DNA of 64,000 nucleotides from Mixophyes australis (Eukaryota; Chordata; Amphibia; Anura; Limnodynastidae): assembly GCA_036250195.1 (NCBI GenBank), contig JAVHZZ010000004.1:250846028-250910027 (forward strand), written 5' to 3'. Position numbers and translations under genes: made by a program. Shown here one piece after another: positions 29,745 to 44,500 of this stretch. Below the pieces are notes generated by a model. That model worked only from the letters and a program-made list of their open reading frames with translations. It had not been told where the DNA came from and ran no database searches. Within the stretch, counting starts at the first letter, position 1; every line of letters starts with the position of its first letter.

Positions 29745-31600
29745 GAATTGAAACATGAATCGAATCATGATTCATGAATCATGAATTGAATCATGATTCA
29801 TGAATCATGAATGAATCATGAATCATGAATCATGAATTGAACCATGAATCATGAATCATGAATTGAATCATGAATCATGAATTGAATCTTGATTTAAAAC
29901 ATGAATTATGAATTGAATCATAAATCATGAATCATGAATTGAATCTTGAATTATGAATCGACTCATGAATAATGAATCGAATCATGAATCATGATTCAAA
30001 TCAAGAATCATGAATCGAATCATGAATCATGAATCGACTCATGAATCACAAATAATGAATTGAATTATGAATCATGAATTATGAACCGAATCATGAATCA
30101 CAAATCATGAATGAAATCATGAATCATGAATCATAAAATGAATCATGAATCATGAATGAAATCATGATTTATGAATCATGAATTGAATCATAAATCATGA
30201 AATGAATCATGAATTGAATCATGAATCATTAATTGAATCATGAATCATGAATCGAATCATGAATCATGAATTGAATCATGAAACATGAATTGAATCATGA
30301 ATTCAAACATGAATCATGAATCGAATCATGATTCATGAATCATGAATTGAATCATGAAACATGAATTGAATTATGAATTAAATCAAGAATTGAATCATGA
30401 ATTGAAACATGAATCATGAATCGAATCATGATTCATGAATCATGAATTTAATCATGAAACATGAATTGAATTATGAATTGAATCAAGAATTGAATCATGA
30501 ATTGAAACATGAAACATGAATCGAATCATGATTCATGAATCATGAATTGAATCATGATTCATGAATCATGAATTGAATCATGAATCATGAATCATGAATT
30601 GAACCATGAATCATGAATCATGAATTGAACCATGAATCATAAATCATGAATTGAATCATGAATCATGAATCATGAATTGAATCTTGATTTAAAACTTGAA
30701 TTATGAATTGAATCATAAATCATGAATCATGAATTGAATCTTGAATTATGAATCGACTCATGAATAATGAATCGAATCATGAATCATGATTCAAATCAAG
30801 AATCATGAATCGAATCATGAATCATGAATCGAATCATGAATCACAAATAATGAATTGAATTATGAATCATGAATTATGAATCGAATCATGAATCACAAAT
30901 CATGAATGAAATCATGAATCATGAATCATAAAATGAATCATGAATCATGAATGAAATCATGATTCATGAATCATGAATTGAATCATAAATCATGAAATGA
31001 ATCATGAATTGAATCATGAATCATTAATTGAATCATGAATCATGAATCGAATCATGAATCATGAATTGAATCATGAATCATGAATCATGAATCATGAATT
31101 GAATCATGAATCATGAATTGAATCATGAATTCAAACATGAATCATGAATCGAATCATGATTCATGAATCATGAATTGAATCATGAAACATGAATAGAATT
31201 ATGAATTGAATCAAGAATTGAATCATGAATTGAAACATGAAACATGAATCGAATCATGATTCATGAATCATGAATTGAATCATGAATCATGAATTGAACC
31301 ATGAATCATGAATCATGAATTGAATCATGAATCATGAATCATGAATTGAATCATGAATTATGAATCATAAATTGAATCATGAATTGAATCATGAATTGAA
31401 TCATGAATCACGAATCATGAAATGAATCATGAATCATGAATCATGCATTGAATCATGAATCATGAATCATGAATCGAATCATGATTCATGAATCATGAAT
31501 TGAATCATGAATCATGAATCATGAATTGAACCATGAATCATGAATCATGAATTGAATTATGAATCATGAATCATGAATTATGAATCATAAATTGAATCAT
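29745..31600. repeat. 1.85-kb tandem duplication, copy 2
   Basis: The junction at 29745 joins CATAAATTGAATCATG to GAATTGAAACATGAATCG; in homologues (near 21010 and 31600) the same left part continues through two more GAATTGAATCATG phrases to GGAGTATC. The copy reproduces 27896-29744, ends near 31600, and then runs into the full form with GGAGTATC at 31629. Confidence 0.9.
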
Positions 31601-34600
31601 GAATTGAATCATGAATTGAATCATGAATGGAGTATCATGAAATGAATCATGAATCATGAATCATGCATTGAATCATGAATCATGAATCATGAATCGAATC
31701 ATGATTCATGAATCATGAATTAAATCATGAATCATGAATCATGAATTAAATCATGAATCATGAATCATGCATTGAATCATGAATCATAAATCATGAATCG
31801 AATCATGATTCATGAATCATGAATTGAATAATGAATCATAAATCATGAATTGAATCATGAATTTAATCATAAATCATGAATTGAATCATGAATCATGAAT
31901 TTAATCATGAATCATGAATTTAATCATGAATCATGAATCATGAATTGAATCATGAATCAGGAATCGAATCATGAATCATGAATAATGAATTGAATAATGA
32001 ATCATGAATTGAATCATGAATCATGAATTGAATCATGAATTATGAATCATAAATTAAATCATGAATTGAATCATGAATTGAATCATGAATCACGAATCAT
32101 GAATAATGAATTGAATAATGAATCAGGAATTATGAACTGAATCTTGAATCATGAATTGAATCATGAATCATGAATCGAATCATGAATCATGAATCGAATC
32201 ATGAATCACAAATCATGAATTCAATCATGAATCATAAAATGAATCATGAATCATGAATGGAATCATGAATCATGAATCATGAATTGAATCATAAATCATG
32301 AAATGAATCATGAAATGAATCATTAATCATGAATTGAATCATGAATCATGAATTGAATCATGAATCATGAATTGAATCATGAATCATGAATCATGAATCG
32401 AATCATGAATCATGAATTGAATCATGAATCATGAATCATGAATCATGAATCATAAATCATGAATTGAACCATGAATCATGAATCATGAATTGAACCATGA
32501 ATCATGAATTGAATCATGAATCATGAATCATGAATTGAATCTTGATTTAAAACTTGAATTATGAATTGAATCATAAATCATGAATCATGAATTGAATCTT
32601 GAATTATGAATCGACTTATGAATAATGAATCGAATCATGAATCATGATTCAAATCAAGAATCATGAATCGAATCATGAATCATGAATCGAATCATGAATC
32701 ACAAATAATGAATTGAATTATGAATCATGAATTATGAATCGAATCATGAATCACAAATCATGAATGAAATCATGAATCATGAATCATAAAATGAATCATG
32801 AATCATGAATGAAATCATGATTCATGAATCATGAATTGAATCATAAATCATGAAATGAATCATGAATTGAATCATGAATCATTAATTGAATCATGAATCA
32901 TGAATCGAATCATGAATCATGAATTGAATCATGAATCATGAATCATGAATCATGAATTGAATCATGAATCATGAATTGAATCATGAATTCAAACATGAAT
33001 CATGAATCGAATCATGATTCATGAATCATGAATTGAATCATGAAACATGAATAGAATTATGAATTGAATCAAGAATTGAATCATGAATTGAAACATGAAA
33101 CATGAATCGAATCATGATTCATGAATCATGAATTGAATCATGAATCATGAATTGAACCATGAATCATGAATTGAATCATGAATCATGAATCATGAATTGA
33201 ATCATGAATTATGAATCATAAATTGAATCATGAATTGAATCATGAATTGAATCATGAATCACGAATCATGAAATGAATCATGAATCATAAATCATGCATT
33301 GAATCATGAATCATGAATCATGAATCGAATCATGATTCATGAATCATGAATTGAATCATGAATCATGAATCATGAATTGAACCATGAATCATGAATCATG
33401 AATTGAATTATGAATCATGAATCATGAATTATGAATCATAAATTGAATCATGAATTGAATCATGAATTGAATCATGAATGGAGTATCATGAAATGAATCA
33501 TGAATCATAAATCATGCATTGAATCATGAATCATGAATCATGAATCGAATCATGATTCATGAATCATGAATTAAATCATGAATCATAAATCATGAATTAA
33601 ATCATGAATCATGAATCATGCATTGAATCATGAATCATAAATCATGAATCGAATCATGATTCATGAATCATGAATTGAATAATGAATCATAAATCATGAA
33701 TTGAATCATGAATTTAATCATAAATCATGAATTGAATCATGAATCATGAATTTAATAATGAATCATGAATCATGAATTGAATCATGAATCATGAATTGAA
33801 TCATGAATCAGGAATCGAATCATGAATCATGAATAATGAATTGAATAATGAATCATGAATTGAATCATGAATCATGAATTGAATCATGAATTATGAATCA
33901 TAAATTGAATCATGAATTGAATCATGAATTGAATCATGAATCACGAATCATGAATAATGAATTGAATAATGAATCAGGAATTATGAACTGGATCTTGAAT
34001 CATGAATTGAATCATGAATCATGAATCGAATCATGAATCATGAATCGAATCATGAATCACAAATCATGAATTCAATCATGAATCATAAATTGAATCATGA
34101 ATCATGAATGGAATCATGAATCATGAATCATGAATTGAATCATAAATCATGAAATGAATCATGAAATGAATCATTAATCATGAATTGAATCATGAATCAT
34201 GAATTGAATCATGAATCATGAATTGAATCATGAATCATGAATCGAATCATGAATCATGAATTGAATCATGAATCATGAATCATGAATCATGAATCATAAA
34301 TCATGAATTGAATCATGAATCATGAATTGAATCATGAATCATGAAATGAATCATGAATCATGAAATGAATCATGATTTGAATCAAGAATTGAATCTTAAA
34401 TCATGAAATGAATCATGAAATGAATATTGAATCATGAATTGAATCATGAATTGAATCATGAATCAAGAATCATGAAATAAATCATGAATTGAATCAAGAT
34501 TCATGAACCATGAATTGAATCATGAAATAAATCATGAATCATGAATTAAATCATAAAACATGAATCATGAATTGAATCATGAATCATGAATCATGAATTA

Positions 34601-34952
34601 AATCATGAATCATGAATCAAGAATTGAATCATGAATCATGAATCGAATCATGAATCATGAATCATGAATTGAATCATGAATCGAATCATGAATCATGAAT
34701 TGAATCATGAATCAAGTTTTGAATCATGAATCAAGTTTTGAATCATGAATCATTAATCGAATCATGAATCATGGATTGAATCATGAATCATGAATCATGA
34801 ATTGAATCATGAATCGAATCATGAATCATGAATCGAATCATGAATCATAAATCGAATCATGAATCATGAATTCTATCATGAATCATGAATCGAATCATGA
34901 ATCATGAATTGAATCATGAATCATGAATCGAATCATGAATTGAATCATGAAT
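31409..34952. repeat. 3.55-kb tandem duplication, copy 1
   Basis: The copy starts at CACGAATCATGAAATG (31409). Ordered markers are GGAGTATC (31629), AAAACTTG (32549), GGAGTATC (33480) and a CAAGTTTT doublet (34713 and 34732). Each recurs 3544-3570 bp later. The block already contains two diverged half-copies, since its two GGAGTATC sites are 1851 bp apart, so it duplicated as a dimer. A private loss near 34371 removes the GAAATAAATC phrase that copy 2 keeps. Confidence 0.92.
34713..34751. repeat. CAAGTTTT diagnostic phrase (doublet)
   Basis: CAAGTTTTGAATC is a rare phrase, one of the few TTTT runs in the array. It begins at 10150, 14533, 17085, 22328, 26092, 34713, 34732, 38276 and 38295, always followed by CATTAATCG and CATGGATTG (CATAGATTG at the first). 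Only the 31.4-38.5 kb duplication has the 19-bp doublet, so the local doubling came before the 3.55-kb duplication. It is a good landmark for mapping the copies. Confidence 0.95.
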
Positions 34953-37900
34953 CACGAATCATGAAATGAATCATGAATCATGAATCATGCATTGAATCAT
35001 GAATCATGAATCATGAATCGAATCATGATTCATGAATCATGAATTGAATCATGAATCATGAATCATGAATTGAACCATGAATCATGAATCATGAATTGAA
35101 TTATGAATCATGAATCATGAATTATGAATCATAAATTGAATCATGAATTGAATCATGAATTGAATCATGAATGGAGTATCATGAAATGAATCATGAATCA
35201 TGAATCATGCATTGAATCATGAATCATGAATCATGAATCGAATCATGATTCATGAATCATGAATTAAATCATGAATCATGAATCATGAATTAAATCATGA
35301 ATCATGAATCATGCATTGAATCATGAATCATAAATCATGAATCGAATCATGATTCATGAATCATGAATTGAATAATGAATCATAAATCATGAATTGAATC
35401 ATGAATTTAATCATAAATCATGAATTGAATCATGAATCATGAATTTAATCATGAATCATGAATTTAATCATGAATCATGAATCATGAATTGAATCATGAA
35501 TCATGAATTGAATTATGAATCAGGAATCGAATCATGAATCATGAATAATGAATTGAATAATGAATCATGAATTGAATCATGAATCATGAATTGAATCATG
35601 AATTATGAATCATAAATTAAATCATGAATTGAATCATGAATTGAATCATGAATCACGAATCATGAATAATGAATTGAATAATGAATCAGGAATTATGAAC
35701 TGAATCTTGAATCATGAATTGAATCATGAATCATGAATCGAATCATGAATCATGAATCGAATCATGAATCACAAATCATGAATTCAATCATGAATCATAA
35801 AATGAATCATGAATCATGAATGGAATCATGAATCATGAATCATGAATTGAATCATAAATCATGAAATGAATCATGAAATGAATCATTAATCATGAATTGA
35901 ATCATGAATCATGAATTGAATCATGAATCATGAATTGAATCATGAATCATGAATCATGAATCGAATCATGAATCATGAATTGAATCATGAATCATGAATC
36001 ATGAATCATGAATCATAAATCATGAATTGAACCATGAATCATGAATCATGAATTGAACCATGAATCATGAATTGAATCATGAATCATGAATCATGAATTG
36101 AATCTTGATTTAAAACTTGAATTATGAATTGAATCATAAATCATGAATCATGAATTGAATCTTGAATTATGAATCGACTTATGAATAATGAATCGAATCA
36201 TGAATCATGATTCAAATCAAGAATCATGAATCGAATCATGAATCATGAATCGAATCATGAATCACAAATAATGAATTGAATTATGAATCATGAATTATGA
36301 ATCGAATCATGAATCACAAATCATGAATGAAATCATGAATCATGAATCATAAAATGAATCATGAATCATGAATGAAATCATGATTCATGAATCATGAATT
36401 GAATCATAAATCATGAAATGAATCATGAATTTAATCATGAATCATTAATTGAATCATGAATCATGAATCGAATCATGAATCATGAATTGAATCATGAATC
36501 ATGAATCATGAATGATGAATTGAATCATGAATCATGAATTGAATCATGAATTCAAACATGAATCATGAATCGAATCATGATTCATGAATCATGAATTGAA
36601 TCATGAAACATGAATAGAATTATGAATTGAATCAAGAATTGAATCATGAATTGAAACATGAAACATGAATCGAATCATGATTCATGAATCATGAATTGAA
36701 TCATGAATCATGAATTGAATCATGAATTATGAATCATAAATTGAATCATGAATCATGAATCATGAATTGAATCATGAATTATGAATCATAAATTGAATCA
36801 TGAATTGAATCATGAATTGAATCATGAATCACGAATCATGAAATGAATCATGAATCATGAATCATGCATTGAATCATGAATCATGAATCATGAATCAAAT
36901 CATGATTCATGAATCATGAATTGAATCATGAATCATGAATCATGAATTGAACCATGAATCATGAATCATGAATTGAATTATGAATCATGAATCATGAATT
37001 ATGAATCATAAATTGAATCATGAATTGAATCATGAATTGAATCATGAATGGAGTATCATGAAATGAATCATGAATCATGAATCATGCATTGAATCATGAA
37101 TCATGAATCATGAATCGAATCATGATTCATGAATCATGAATTAAATCATGAATCATAAATCATGAATTAAATCATGAATCATGAATCATGCATTGAATCA
37201 TGAATCATAAATCATGAATCGAATCATGATTCATGAATCATGAATTGAATAATGAATCATAAATCATGAATTGAATCATGAATTTAATCATAAATCATGA
37301 ATTGAATCATGAATCATGAATTTAATAATGAATCATGAATCATGAATTGAATCATGAATCATGAATTGAATCATGAATCAGGAATCGAATCATGAATCAT
37401 GAATAATGAATTGAATAATGAATCATGAATTGAATCATGAATCATGAATTGAATCATGAATTATGAATCATAAATTGAATCATGAATTGAATCATGAATT
37501 GAATCATGAATCACGAATCATGAATAATGAATTGAATAATGAATCAGGAATTATGAACTGGATCTTGAATCATGAATTGAATCATGAATCATGAATCGAA
37601 TCATGAATCATGAATCGAATCATGAATCACAAATCATGAATTCAATCATGAATCATAAAATGAATCATGAATCATGAATGGAATCATGAATCATGAATCA
37701 TGAATTGAATCATAAATCATGAAATGAATCATGAAATGAATCATTAATCATGAATTGAATCATGAATCATGAATTGAATCATGAATCATGAATTGAATCA
37801 TGAATCATGAATCGAATCATGAATCATGAATTGAATCATGAATCATGAATCATGAATCATGAATCATAAATCATGAATTGAATCATGAATCATGAATTGA

Positions 37901-38515
37901 ATCATGAATCATGAAATGAATCATGAATCATGAAATGAATCATGAAATAAATCATGAATCATGATTTGAATCAAGAATTGAATCTTAAATCATGAAATGA
38001 ATCATGAAATGAATATTGAATCATGAATTGAATCATGAATTGAATCATGAATCAAGAATCATGAAATAAATCATGAATTGAATCATGAAATAAATCATGA
38101 ATCATGAATTAAATCATAAAACATGAATCATGAATTGAATCATGAATCATGAATCATGAATTAAATCATGAATCATGAATCAAGAATTGAATCATGAATC
38201 ATGAATCGAATCATGAATCATGAATCATGAATTGAATCATGAATCGAATCATGAATCATGAATTGAATCATGAATCAAGTTTTGAATCATGAATCAAGTT
38301 TTGAATCATGAATCATTAATCGAATCATGAATCATGGATTGAATCATGAATCATGAATCATGAATTGAATCATGAATCGAATCATGAATCATGAATCGAA
38401 TCATGAATCATAAATCGAATCATGAATCATGAATTCTATCATGAATCATGAATCGAATCATGAATCATGAATTGAATCATGAATCATGAATCGAATCATG
38501 AATTGAATCATGAAT
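34953..38515. repeat. 3.55-kb tandem duplication, copy 2
   Basis: The junction is at 34953: GAATCGAATCATGAATTGAATCATGAAT is followed by CACGAATCATG instead of the CATGAATTG/CATAAAATG sequence seen after copy 2 (near 38516) and near 22530. Markers are GGAGTATC (35173), AAAACTTG (36112), GGAGTATC (37050) and CAAGTTTT (38276 and 38295). A private deletion near 38075 removes the AAGATTCATGAACCATG part of the recurrent module. GAATCGACTTATG (not CTCATG) is shared with copy 1 and not seen elsewhere. Confidence 0.92.
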
Positions 38516-41500
38516 CATGAATTGAATCATGAATCATAAAATGAATCATGAATTGAATCATGAATTCAAACATGAATCATGAATCATGAATCATGCATTG
38601 AATCATGAATCATGAATCATGCATTGAATCATGATTCATGAATCATGAATTGAATCATGAATCATGAATCATGAATTGAATTATGAATTGAATCATGAAT
38701 TGAAACATGTATCATGAATCGAATCATGATTCATGAATCATGAATTGAATCATGAATCATGAATTGAATCATGAATCATAAATCATGAATCATGAATTGA
38801 ATCATGAATCATGAATTGAATCATGAATCATGAATTGAATCATGAATCATGAATTGAATCATGAATCATAAATTGAATCTTGAATCATGAATCATGAATT
38901 GAATCATGAATCATGAATCATGAATCATGAATTGAATCACGAATTATGAATCATAATTTGAATCATGATTTGAATCATGAATTGAATCATGAATCGTGAA
39001 TCATGAAATGAATCATGAATCATGAATCATGAATCATGAATCAGGAATTGAATCTTGAATCATGAATCGAATCATGAATTATGAATCGAATCATGAATCA
39101 TGATTTGAATCAAGAATCATGAATCGAATAATGAATTATGAATCGAATCATGGATCACTAATCATGAATTGAATTATGAATCATGAATTATGAATCGAAT
39201 CATGAATCACAAATCATGAATTGAATCATGAATCATAAAATGAATCATGAATCATGAATGGAATCATGAATCATGAATTGAATCATAAATCATGAAATGA
39301 ATCATGAATTGAATAATGAATCATGATTTAAGAATTGAATCATGAATCATGAATTGAATCATGAATCGAATCATGAATTATGAATCAAATCATGAATCAT
39401 GAATCGAATCATGAATCATGAATCGAATCATGAATCATGAATTGAATCATGATTTAAAACATGAATTATGAATTGAATCATGAATCATAAATCATGAATT
39501 GAATCTTGAATTATGAATCGACTCATGAATAATGAATTATGAATCGAATCATGAATCATGATTCGAATCAAGAATCATGAATCGAATCATGAATCATGAA
39601 TCGAATCATGAATCACAAATAATGAATTGAATTATGAATCATGAATTATGAATCGAATCATGAATCACAAATCATGAATGAAATCATGAATCATGAATCT
39701 TAAAATGAATCATGAATCATGAATGAAATCATGAATCATGAATCATGAATTGAATCATAAATCATGAATTGAATCATGAATTGAATCATGAATCATTAAT
39801 TGAATCATGAATCATGAATAGAATCATGAATCATGAATTGAATCATGAATCATGAATCATGAATCATGAATCATGAATTGAATTATGAATCATGAATTGA
39901 ATCATGAATTCAAACATGAATCATGAATCGAATCATGAATCATGAATCATGCATTGAATCATGAATCATTAATCATGCATTGAATCATGAATCATGAATC
40001 ATGAATTGAATCATGAATCATGAATTGAATTATGAATTGAATCAAGAATTGAATCATGAATTGAATCATGAATCATGAATCGAATCATGATTCATGAATC
40101 ATGAATTTAATCATGACACATGAATTGAATTATGAATTGAATCAAGAATTGAATCATGAATTTTAACATGAATCGAATCATGATTCATGAATCATGAATT
40201 GAATCATGATTCATGAATCATGAATTGAATCATGAATCATGAATTGAACCATGAATCATGAATCATGAATTGAATCATGAATCATGAATTGAATCTTGAT
40301 TTAAAACATGAATTATGAATTGAATCATAAATCATGAATCATGAATTGAATCTTGAATTATGAATCGACTCATGAATAATGAATCGAATCATGAATCATG
40401 ATTCAAATCAAGAATCATGAATCGAATCATGAATCATGAATCGAATCATGAATCACAAATAATGAATTGAATTATGAATCATGAATTATGAACCGAATCA
40501 TGAATCACAAATCATGAATGAAATCATGAATCATGAATCATAAAATGAATCATGAATCATGAATGAAATCATGATTTATGAATCATGAATTGAATCATAA
40601 ATCATGAAATGAATCATGAATTGAATCATGAATCATTAATTGAATCATGAATCATGAATCGAATCATGAATCATGAATTGAATCATGAATCATGAATTGA
40701 ATCATGAATTCAAACATGAATCATGAATCGAATCATGATTCATGAATCATGAATTGAATCATGAAACATGAATTGAATTATGAATTGAATCAAGAATTGA
40801 ATCATGAATTGAAACATGAAACATGAATCGAATCATGATTCATGAATCATGAATTGAATCATGAATCATGAATCATGAATTGAACCATGAATCATGAATC
40901 ATGAATTGAATCATGAATCATGAATCATGAATTGAATCATGAATTATGAATCATAAATTGAATCATGAATTGAATCATGAATTGAATCATGAATCACGAA
41001 TCATGAATTGAATCATGAATCATGAATTGAACCATGAATCATGAATCATGAATTGAATCATGAATCATGAATCATGAATTGAATCATGAATTATGCATCA
41101 TAAATTGAATCATGAATCATGAATTGAATCATGAATTATGAATCATAAATTGAATTATGAATTGAATCAAGAATTGAATCATGAATTGAAACATGAATCA
41201 TGAATCGAATCATGATTCATGAATCATGAATTTAATCATGAAACATGAATTGAATTATGAATTGAATCAAGAATTGAATCATGAATTGAAACATGAAACA
41301 TGAATCGAATCATGAATTGAAACATGAAACATGAATCGAATCATGATTCATGAATCATGAATTGAATCATGATTCATGAATCATGAATTGAACCATGAAT
41401 CATGAATCATGAATTGAATCATGAATCATGAATCATGAATTGAATCATGAATTATGAATCATAAATTGAATTATGAATTGAATCAAGAATTGAATCATGA

Positions 41501-44500
41501 ATTGAACCATGAATCATGAATCATGAATTGAATCATGAATCATGAATCATGAATTGAATCTTGATTTAAAACATGAATTATGAATTGAATCATAAATCAT
41601 GAATCATGAATTGAATCTTGAATTATGAATCGACTCATGAATAATGAATCGAATCATGAATCATGATTCAAATCAAGAATCATGAATCGAATCATGAATC
41701 ATGAATCGAATCATGAATCACAAATAATGAATTGAATTATGAATCATGAATTATGAATCGAATCATGAATCACAAATCATGAATAAAATCATGAATCATG
41801 AATCATAAAATGAATCATGAATCATGAATGAAATCATGATTCATGAATCATGAATTGAATCATAAATCATGAAATGAATCATGAATTGAATCATGAATCA
41901 TGAATTGAATCATGAATCATTAATTGAATCATGAATCATAAATCGAATCATGAATCATGAATTGAATCATGAATCATGAATTGAATCATGAATTCAAACA
42001 TGAATCATGAATCGAATCATGATTCATGAATCATGAATTGAATCATGAAACATGAATTGAATTATGAATTGAATCAAGAATTGAATCATGAATTGAAATA
42101 TGAAACATGAATCGAATCATGATTCATGAATCATGAATTGAATCATGAATCATTAATCATGAATTGAACCATGAATCATGAATCATGAATTGAATCATGA
42201 ATTATGAATCATGAATTGAATCATGAATTATGAATCATAAATTGAATCATGAATTGAATCATGAATTGAATCATGAATCACGAATCATGAAATGAATCAT
42301 GAATCATGCATTGAATCATGAATCATGAATCATGAATCGAATCATGATTCATGAATCATGAATTAAATCATGAATCATGAATTGAATCATGAATCATGAA
42401 TCATGCATTGAAACATGAATCATAAATCATGAATCGAATCATGAATCATGAATTTAATCATGAATCATGAATCATGAATTGAATCATAAATCATGAATCA
42501 TAAATTGAATCATGAATTATGAATCATAAATTGAATCATGAATTGAATCATGAATTGAATCATGAATCATGAATTTAATCATGAATCATGAATTGAATCA
42601 TGAATTGAAACATGAAACATGAATCGAATCATGATTCATGAATCATGAATTGAATCATGAATCATGAATTATGAATTGAACCATGAATCATGAATCATGA
42701 ATTGAATCATGAATCATGAATCATGAATTGAATCATGAATTATGAATCATAAATTGAATCATGAATTGAACCATGAATCATGAATCATGAATTGAATCAT
42801 GAATCATGAATCATGAATTGAATCATGAATTATGAATCATAAATTGAATCATGAATTGAATCATGAATTGAATCATGAATCACGAATCATGAAATGAATC
42901 ATGAATCATGAATCATGCATTGAATCATGAATCATGAATCATGAATCGAATCATGATTCATGAATCATGAATTAAATCATGAATCATGAATCATGAATTG
43001 AATCATGAATCATGAATCATGCATTGAATCATGAATCATAAATCATGAATCGAATCATGATTCATGAATCATGAATTGAATAATGAATCATACATCATGA
43101 ATTGAATCATGAATCATGAATTTAATCATAAATCATGAATTGAATCATGAATCATGAATTTAATCATGAATCATGAATCATGAATTGAATCATGAATCAT
43201 GAATTGAATCATGAATCAGGAATCGAATCATGAATCATGAATTGAATCATGAATCATAAATCATGAATTGAATCATGAATCATGAATCATGAATTGAATC
43301 ATGAATCATGAATCAAGAATTGAATCATGAATCATGAATCGAATCATGAATCATGAATTGAATCATGAATCATGAATTGAATCATGAATCATGAATTGAA
43401 TCATGAATCGAATCATGAATTATGAATCGAATCATGAATCATGAATCGAATCATGAATCGAATCATGAATCATGAATTGAATCATGAATTAAGAATCATG
43501 AATCAAGAATTGAATCATGAATCATGAATTGAATCATGAATTAAATCATGAATCATGAATTAAAACATGAATCATGAATTGAATCATGATTTAAAACATG
43601 AATTATGAATTGAATCATGAATCATGAATCATGAATTGAATCTTGAATTATGAATCGACTCATGAATAATGAATTATGAATCGAATCATGAATCATGATT
43701 CGAATCAAGAATCATGAATCGAATCATGAATCATGAATCGAATCATGAATCACAAATAATGAATTGAATTATGAATCATGAATTATGAATCGAATCATGA
43801 ATCACAAATCATGAATGAAATCATGAATCATGAATCTTAAAATGAATCATGAATCGTGAATGAAATCATGAGTCATGAATCATGAATTGAATCATAAATC
43901 ATGAAATGAATCATGAATTGAATCATGAATCATTAATTGAATCATGAATCATGAATAGAATCATGAATCATGAATTGAATCATGAATCATGAATCATGAA
44001 TCATGAATCATGAATTGAATCATGAATCATGAATTGAATCATGAATTCAAACATGAATCATGAATTCAAACATGAATCATGAATCGAATCATGAATCATG
44101 AATCATGCATTGAATCATGAATCATTAATCATGCATTGAATCATGAATCATGAATCATGAATTGAATCATGAATCATGAATTGAATTATGAATCATGAAT
44201 CATGAATTGAACTATGAATCATGAATCATGAATTGAATCATGAATTGAATCATGAATCACGAATCATGAATAATGAATTAAATAATGAATCAGGAATTAT
44301 GAACTGGATCTTGAATCATGAATTAAAACATGAATCATGAATTGAATCTTGATTTAAAACATGAATTATGAATTGAATCATGAATCATGAATCATGAATT
44401 GAATCTTGAATTATGAATCGACTCATGAATAATGAATCGAATCATGAATCATGATTCAAATCAAGAATCATGAATCGAATCATGAATCATGAATCGAATC

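Larger units (their letters stand above)
7941..36119. repeat. Central homogenised domain marked by GATTTAAAACTTG
   Basis: The variant AAAACTTG (elsewhere AAAACATG) begins at 7941, 12757, 19842, 25104, 28842, 30691, 32549 and 36112 and was not seen outside this interval. It always sits in the same context: GAATTGAATCTTGATTT before it, GAATTATGAATTGAATCATAAATC after it, then the GAATCGACTCATG or GAATCGACTTATG phrase. Copies in this interval are close to identical over kilobases. The spacings (4816, 7085, 5262, 3738, 1849, 1858 and 3563 bp) are the sums of the tandem duplications mapped separately. Confidence 0.85.
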
